DNA from: Brasilonema sp. CT11
GTDB lineage: Bacteria > Cyanobacteriota > Cyanobacteriia > Cyanobacteriales > Nostocaceae
Assembly (NCBI RefSeq): GCF_017982655.1
Contig: NZ_JABXYX010000021.1
Coordinates: 1 to 64,000 of the forward strand
DNA: 64,000 nt
Reading direction: 5' to 3'
In this document: positions 61,360 to 64,000 of the stretch, one piece after another
How the letters are laid out: each line of letters opens with the position of its first letter
How positions within the stretch are numbered: the stretch's first letter is position 1
Translations under genes and position numbers: made by a program
The notes under the pieces: generated by a model
What the model saw: only the letters and a program-made list of their open reading frames with translations
Told to the model about the DNA's origin: nothing
Database searches by the model: none

Positions 61360-62394
61360 ATGAAGATATCAGATGCAGATAAGGCAAAACAAATCGTATC
61401 TCCCTGGTGGCGCTGGCCTCTTGAAGCTTTTTTCCCGGATAAAAAATTTGATGGACAATTTCAAAATCCAGGTAACGAACAAGTTTTTGATTTCGACGCA
61501 GTGATGGAATCTTTTGATCCAATCACCATAATTACATCTGAGATTACTTATTACCCAGAAAATGATAAGCGTGAACTTTTTGCAGTATTTGTTTCTGGGC
61601 TGGGACAAAGTGAGTCAGAATCTTCAAAAAGGAGCCGTAGATATGCTGACACTCTTTTAACTGGCATCGCCAATATGAACAACTCCACTTTTCTTAAAAA
61701 ACGTCCAGTTATCGCTTGCATTAACCGACGCCTTGACTGGGCTAATGCAGTTCTTGACTATTTCGGTTTATCTGGTAGTCCAGTCATTGAAAATTTAGCA
61801 ACTTTGATAACTTATGCTGTAAACAATTCAATACCTCTCAATTTATCAGGCGATAGTCTTGGAACAATTTTTTTGGCTAGAGCTATTAAGCTTGCTAAAA
61901 CAAACTTTATTTGTGGACACGCTAGGGTGTTTGACTTTAAACAACGACGAATTCAAGAACAGATTTGGAAGCAACGCACTAGTCAACTCATCAATGTTTT
62001 CACCTTTGGAAATGGCTATCGAAAATGGGTAGCAGGTCCAAATTACATTATGGTTTTCATTCAAGGCGATCCATTATCAGAGAATTTTGGAATAACACCC
62101 CAAAGAGCTATTAAGCAAAAACGAAAGGATATAAAATTTTTGATATTTCCGCGTTTGTTTCCTCAAGGCAGCTTTGAAGCCCATAACATGATGTTTACAA
62201 TCGAACTTCTTAGCGAAACATTTGAAAAAAATCATATTGAAATTGGTGATTTTGTGGGCTTATATAACAAACTCCATTCCGGCACTCTAAAAATTGCCAC
62301 ACCTGATGAAGTAAGATGGCCAAGGGACATGAAAGATTACACATGGGATCAAAACAGCCTCAAGTCAATTCCATCTTTATCGCGACACGAATAA
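61360..62394 (+). CDS. Alpha/beta-hydrolase-like protein of unknown function
   Basis: From ATG 61360 (AGGAAAG about eight bases upstream) the protein has 344 residues. The 46 codons upstream are repeat translation (LSVPCSLLSVPC). A nucleophile-elbow-like motif LSGDSLGT has Ser166, preceded by a hydrophobic strand, and an early FVSGLGQ (77-83) could be the oxyanion turn. FIQGDP and EAHNMM further on might supply Asp and His. This suggests a lipase-like alpha/beta hydrolase, but I do not recognise the family and the assignment is tentative. No signal peptide. Confidence 0.7.
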   Translation: MKISDADKAKQIVSPWWRWPLEAFFPDKKFDGQFQNPGNEQVFDFDAVMESFDPITIITSEITYYPENDKRELFAVFVSGLGQSESESSKRSRRYADTLLTGIANMNNSTFLKKRPVIACINRRLDWANAVLDYFGLSGSPVIENLATLITYAVNNSIPLNLSGDSLGTIFLARAIKLAKTNFICGHARVFDFKQRRIQEQIWKQRTSQLINVFTFGNGYRKWVAGPNYIMVFIQGDPLSENFGITPQRAIKQKRKDIKFLIFPRLFPQGSFEAHNMMFTIELLSETFEKNHIEIGDFVGLYNKLHSGTLKIATPDEVRWPRDMKDYTWDQNSLKSIPSLSRHE

Positions 62395-62880
62395 AAATTT
62401 AAGCGTTGCTGACTTGACTGTTTACCCTATGGCTAACGCCACGCCTTACGGCTATCGGGGAAGACCTTCGGTCTCGCTACGCGCTCCGCCAGAGCCGGCA
62501 CGAGGGAAAACGCGCTTGTGCTACAACGGGACGCCACATGCTACAAGTCGGGTGTTGCCCGCCCAACGCAGTGGCTCGGGAACCCCAACGCCCTATGGCT
62601 AACGCCACGCCTTACGGCTATCGGGGAAGACCTCCGGTCTCGCTGCGCGCTCCGCCAGTCGCCTAGATAGGGAAACCCTCATCAAGCGCTGGATTCACCT
62701 CAACGCACTGGCTCCCCTACCAAGAGCGCGCTTACTCACCAGATGCCTCTGTGGGGAAAACGCCACATGCTAAGAAAGCGGGAAGCCGCCCTCCGGGCGT
62801 CTACAAGCCGGGAAACCCTAGTCGAGCAGTGGCTCCCCTCATCAAGCACGCTTACTCACTGTTAACTGATAACTGTTAGG
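62395..62880. repeat. GC-rich repeat mosaic with a ~67-bp direct repeat
   Basis: The segment starting CCCTATGGCTAACGCCACGC occurs at 62425 and again at 62591, in each case continuing through TTACGGCTATCGGGGAAGAC and CGGTCTCGCT to about 62491 and 62657. A third copy begins at 33693 and inverted parts lie near 36905-36925. The rest consists of other short units (CCCTCCGGGCGTCTACAAG, GTGGCTCCCC). TGATAACTG units close it at 62862-62880. Confidence 0.75.
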
Positions 62881-62913
62881 ATGGGAAACAGGAAATAGAT
62901 ATCTGCGTAATGA

Positions 62914-63081
62914 CTACGGCTCTATTCCTTGATCAATCCAAACATCAATTGCTGTTTTTACTTCTGATTCAGTCACGCTAGACCATTCTTTTTCGTTAAT
63001 GATTGTTTGAAATACCGCTCTTTTACCGTGACCAACTTTTTCTATTACGTGTCCGCGATACAAATTTTTAGGCTTAATCAT
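62914..63081 (-). CDS. Small protein of 55 residues, unknown
   Basis: A 168-bp frame from ATG 63081 to TAG 62914-62916 encodes MIKPKNLYRGHVIEKVGHGK, then RAVFQTIINEKEWSSVTESE and VKTAIDVWIDQGIEP. The composition is that of a folded small protein (no repeat DNA inside, normal hydrophobic pattern). It lies 15 bp behind the 92-residue gene on the same strand, and they probably form a unit. Family unknown to me. Confidence 0.6.
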   Translation of the reverse strand: MIKPKNLYRGHVIEKVGHGKRAVFQTIINEKEWSSVTESEVKTAIDVWIDQGIEP

Positions 63082-63096
63082 TTTTATATGTGCTCT

Positions 63097-63375
63097 TTAA
63101 CGGATCTGGGTTTTGGATTTTCGTGCCGACTTGGGCGGTGTTCGGTGTGCCCCAAAGTATTTCTCACTACGATAACGTAGCCACACGCGCAACACTTGCG
63201 GAATCTGTTCTTTTTGTTCCTTGCTTAAGGTATTGTAAAGGGCTAAGGCGCGATCGCGTTCCCCCCTACAAGCAGCATTGTTGTGGGCATCCCAATAACT
63301 GCGAGCAACCCGAATCCGCCGACAGACTTCTTTTATGAGTTCTTCCCCAGTAAGTGGAACTTCCTGCTTTGCCAT
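63097..63375 (-). CDS. Small cyanobacterial protein, 92 residues, unknown
   Basis: The protein is basic and helical (GEELIKEVCRRIRVARSYWD, AACRGERDRALALYNTLSKEQ, IPQVLRVWLRYRSEKYFG) with a basic C-terminal tail (TPPKSARKSKTQIR). The helical part resembles uncharacterised cyanobacterial proteins of similar size; no motif for a function is visible. It lies upstream of the 55-residue gene. Confidence 0.65.
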   Translation of the reverse strand: MAKQEVPLTGEELIKEVCRRIRVARSYWDAHNNAACRGERDRALALYNTLSKEQKEQIPQVLRVWLRYRSEKYFGAHRTPPKSARKSKTQIR

Positions 63376-63811
63376 ACAATTATGCTACAAATTTCTAATA
63401 CCATTGTAGCGAGTTAAGACCTAACTCAAGGAAGCATCCCAATTTTGCAAAAACGTGTTTGTCATTGCCAGTGTAACAGAGTGAAGCGAAGCAATGGCGT
63501 TTCTTCTGGGATTGCTTCACTGCGCTTCGCTCCGTTCGCAATGACAATTCATAACCTGGGTTTGATGTAATACCAAGTTGCAATTCCCCGGTATCACCTG
63601 TCATTGCGAGTGAAACGAAGTGGAACGAAGCAATCTCCCCTAAAGCGCTACTACAACAGAACGCAACTTGGTATAACTTACACATTTGGGATGCTCCCTA
63701 ACTCAAACTCGTCAAATCCTGACATCGATTTCAAGATTGTAAATGCGATCGCCCCAAAGCGATATCACTGCTAAACTTCTACATAAATCAAAAACGCGAT
63801 TGGATATCTAG
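63376..63811. repeat. Gap with GAAGCAATC repeats and a MITE-like element
   Basis: Two copies of TCATTGC.AGTG.AAC.GAG / GAAGCGAAGCAAT-type repeats lie at about 63462-63545 and 63600-63640. The second is inside a 105-bp element with ends ATACCAAGTTGC (63570-63581) and GCAACTTGGTAT (63663-63674). Confidence 0.6.
63570..63674. mobile_element. 105-bp MITE-like element with ATACCAAGTTGC ends
   Basis: Perfect 12-bp inverted ends flank a GAAGCAATC-type repeat. The TATACCAA outer part is shared with the element at 20789-20951, suggesting mobilisation by related transposases. Confidence 0.6.
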
Positions 63812-64000
63812 ATGACCAAGCAGATTGTGATTACAGGCGTGAGTCGCGGTCTAGGTTTAGCCATGACCGAACAGTTTATTGCACGAGGACATACGGTGAT
63901 TGGGTGTACTCGCTCAACCACAGCCGTGGAACAATTATGCCAGCGCTTTGCTGCTCCTCATGATTTCACCTCTGTCGATGTTGCGGACGAATCAACTGTG
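63812..64000 (+). CDS. Short-chain dehydrogenase, 5' part (runs off the window)
   Basis: ATG 63812 opens a frame that continues to the window end (63 codons): MTKQIVITGVSRGLGLAMTE with the nucleotide motif TGVSRGLG (residues 8-15), then GHTVIGCTRS and the Asp of SVDVAD that contacts the adenine. This is the start of a classical SDR. No Shine-Dalgarno sequence is evident before the ATG. Confidence 0.8.
   Translation, partial: MTKQIVITGVSRGLGLAMTEQFIARGHTVIGCTRSTTAVEQLCQRFAAPHDFTSVDVADESTV

Noticed and set aside
63395-63685. 96-codon frame on the minus strand
   Set aside because: It translates GAAGCAATC repeats and the MITE-like element at 63570-63674.

Overview
The window comes from a filamentous cyanobacterium, most likely a heterocyst-forming (Nostocales-type) species. 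The indications are many GCGATCGC (HIP1) octamers, heptanucleotide and octanucleotide tandem repeats (TGATAAC, ACACCCTT), cyanobacterial families (DUF1822, DUF928, DUF2808, GUN4, cyanobacterial Hfq, RppA/RppB) and a heavy load of dispersed palindromic repeats. There is no rRNA, no tRNA I can recognise and no CRISPR array. The taxonomic placement is inference, since no marker gene is present.

Layout. 0-5.3 kb: the 3' part of a TPR-CHAT protease gene with a premature stop, a secreted trypsin-like protease and a lipoprotein esterase. 5.9-10.3 kb: an alpha/beta hydrolase, a short-chain dehydrogenase, a tnpB element and a REP-associated transposase fragment. 10.4-17.6 kb: dapF and hfq, a Kef-type antiporter, two tandem VWA genes with a stress-type coiled-coil gene, an HxlR regulator and two paralogous small genes. 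18-33.5 kb: a minus-strand cluster, in transcription order a sigma-like protein, DUF1822, CHAT-CHASE2, DUF928, a 1,802-residue filamentous-haemagglutinin-type exoprotein and a second TPR-CHAT protein. A higA gene with a wrecked higB sits on the opposite strand inside this cluster. 34-42.5 kb: subtilisin-like protease, azoreductase, an 88-residue-repeat protein, polysaccharide deacetylase with a DUF5009 membrane protein, a methyltransferase and a 2TM protein. 42.6-47.1 kb: rppA/rppB, an AI-2E-type permease and an NAD(P)-binding protein. 47.3-59 kb: two DUF2808 proteins, then a locus resembling the Synechocystis copBAC/copMRS copper system (small lipoprotein, RND pump, adaptor, DUF305 lipoprotein, response regulator, histidine kinase) with a GUN4 gene inside it, and a VIT/CCC1 transporter. 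59-64 kb: IS630 fossil, pfkA, an unknown alpha/beta-hydrolase-like protein, repeat mosaics, two small hypothetical genes and the start of another short-chain dehydrogenase.

Two observations stand out. First, ATGAAAT-N4-ATGAAAT, an 11-bp-period direct repeat of the kind bound by OmpR/PhoB-family regulators, occurs four times between 48.0 and 56.0 kb, each time between genes of the metal-efflux/two-component locus, and I found it nowhere else in the window by eye. It looks like the operator of that regulon. Second, the 18-33.5 kb cluster couples a sigma-like regulator, two caspase-like CHAT proteins (one fused to an extracytoplasmic CHASE2 sensor) and a giant beta-helical exoprotein. It is a candidate sensing/proteolysis/surface system whose joint function I cannot name.

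The genome is being remodelled by palindromic repeats. Several coding sequences carry translated repeat insertions (tnpB, the DUF928 gene, the RND adaptor, the esterase), and others have been broken (higB, TPR-CHAT 1, the REP transposase, the IS630 copy).
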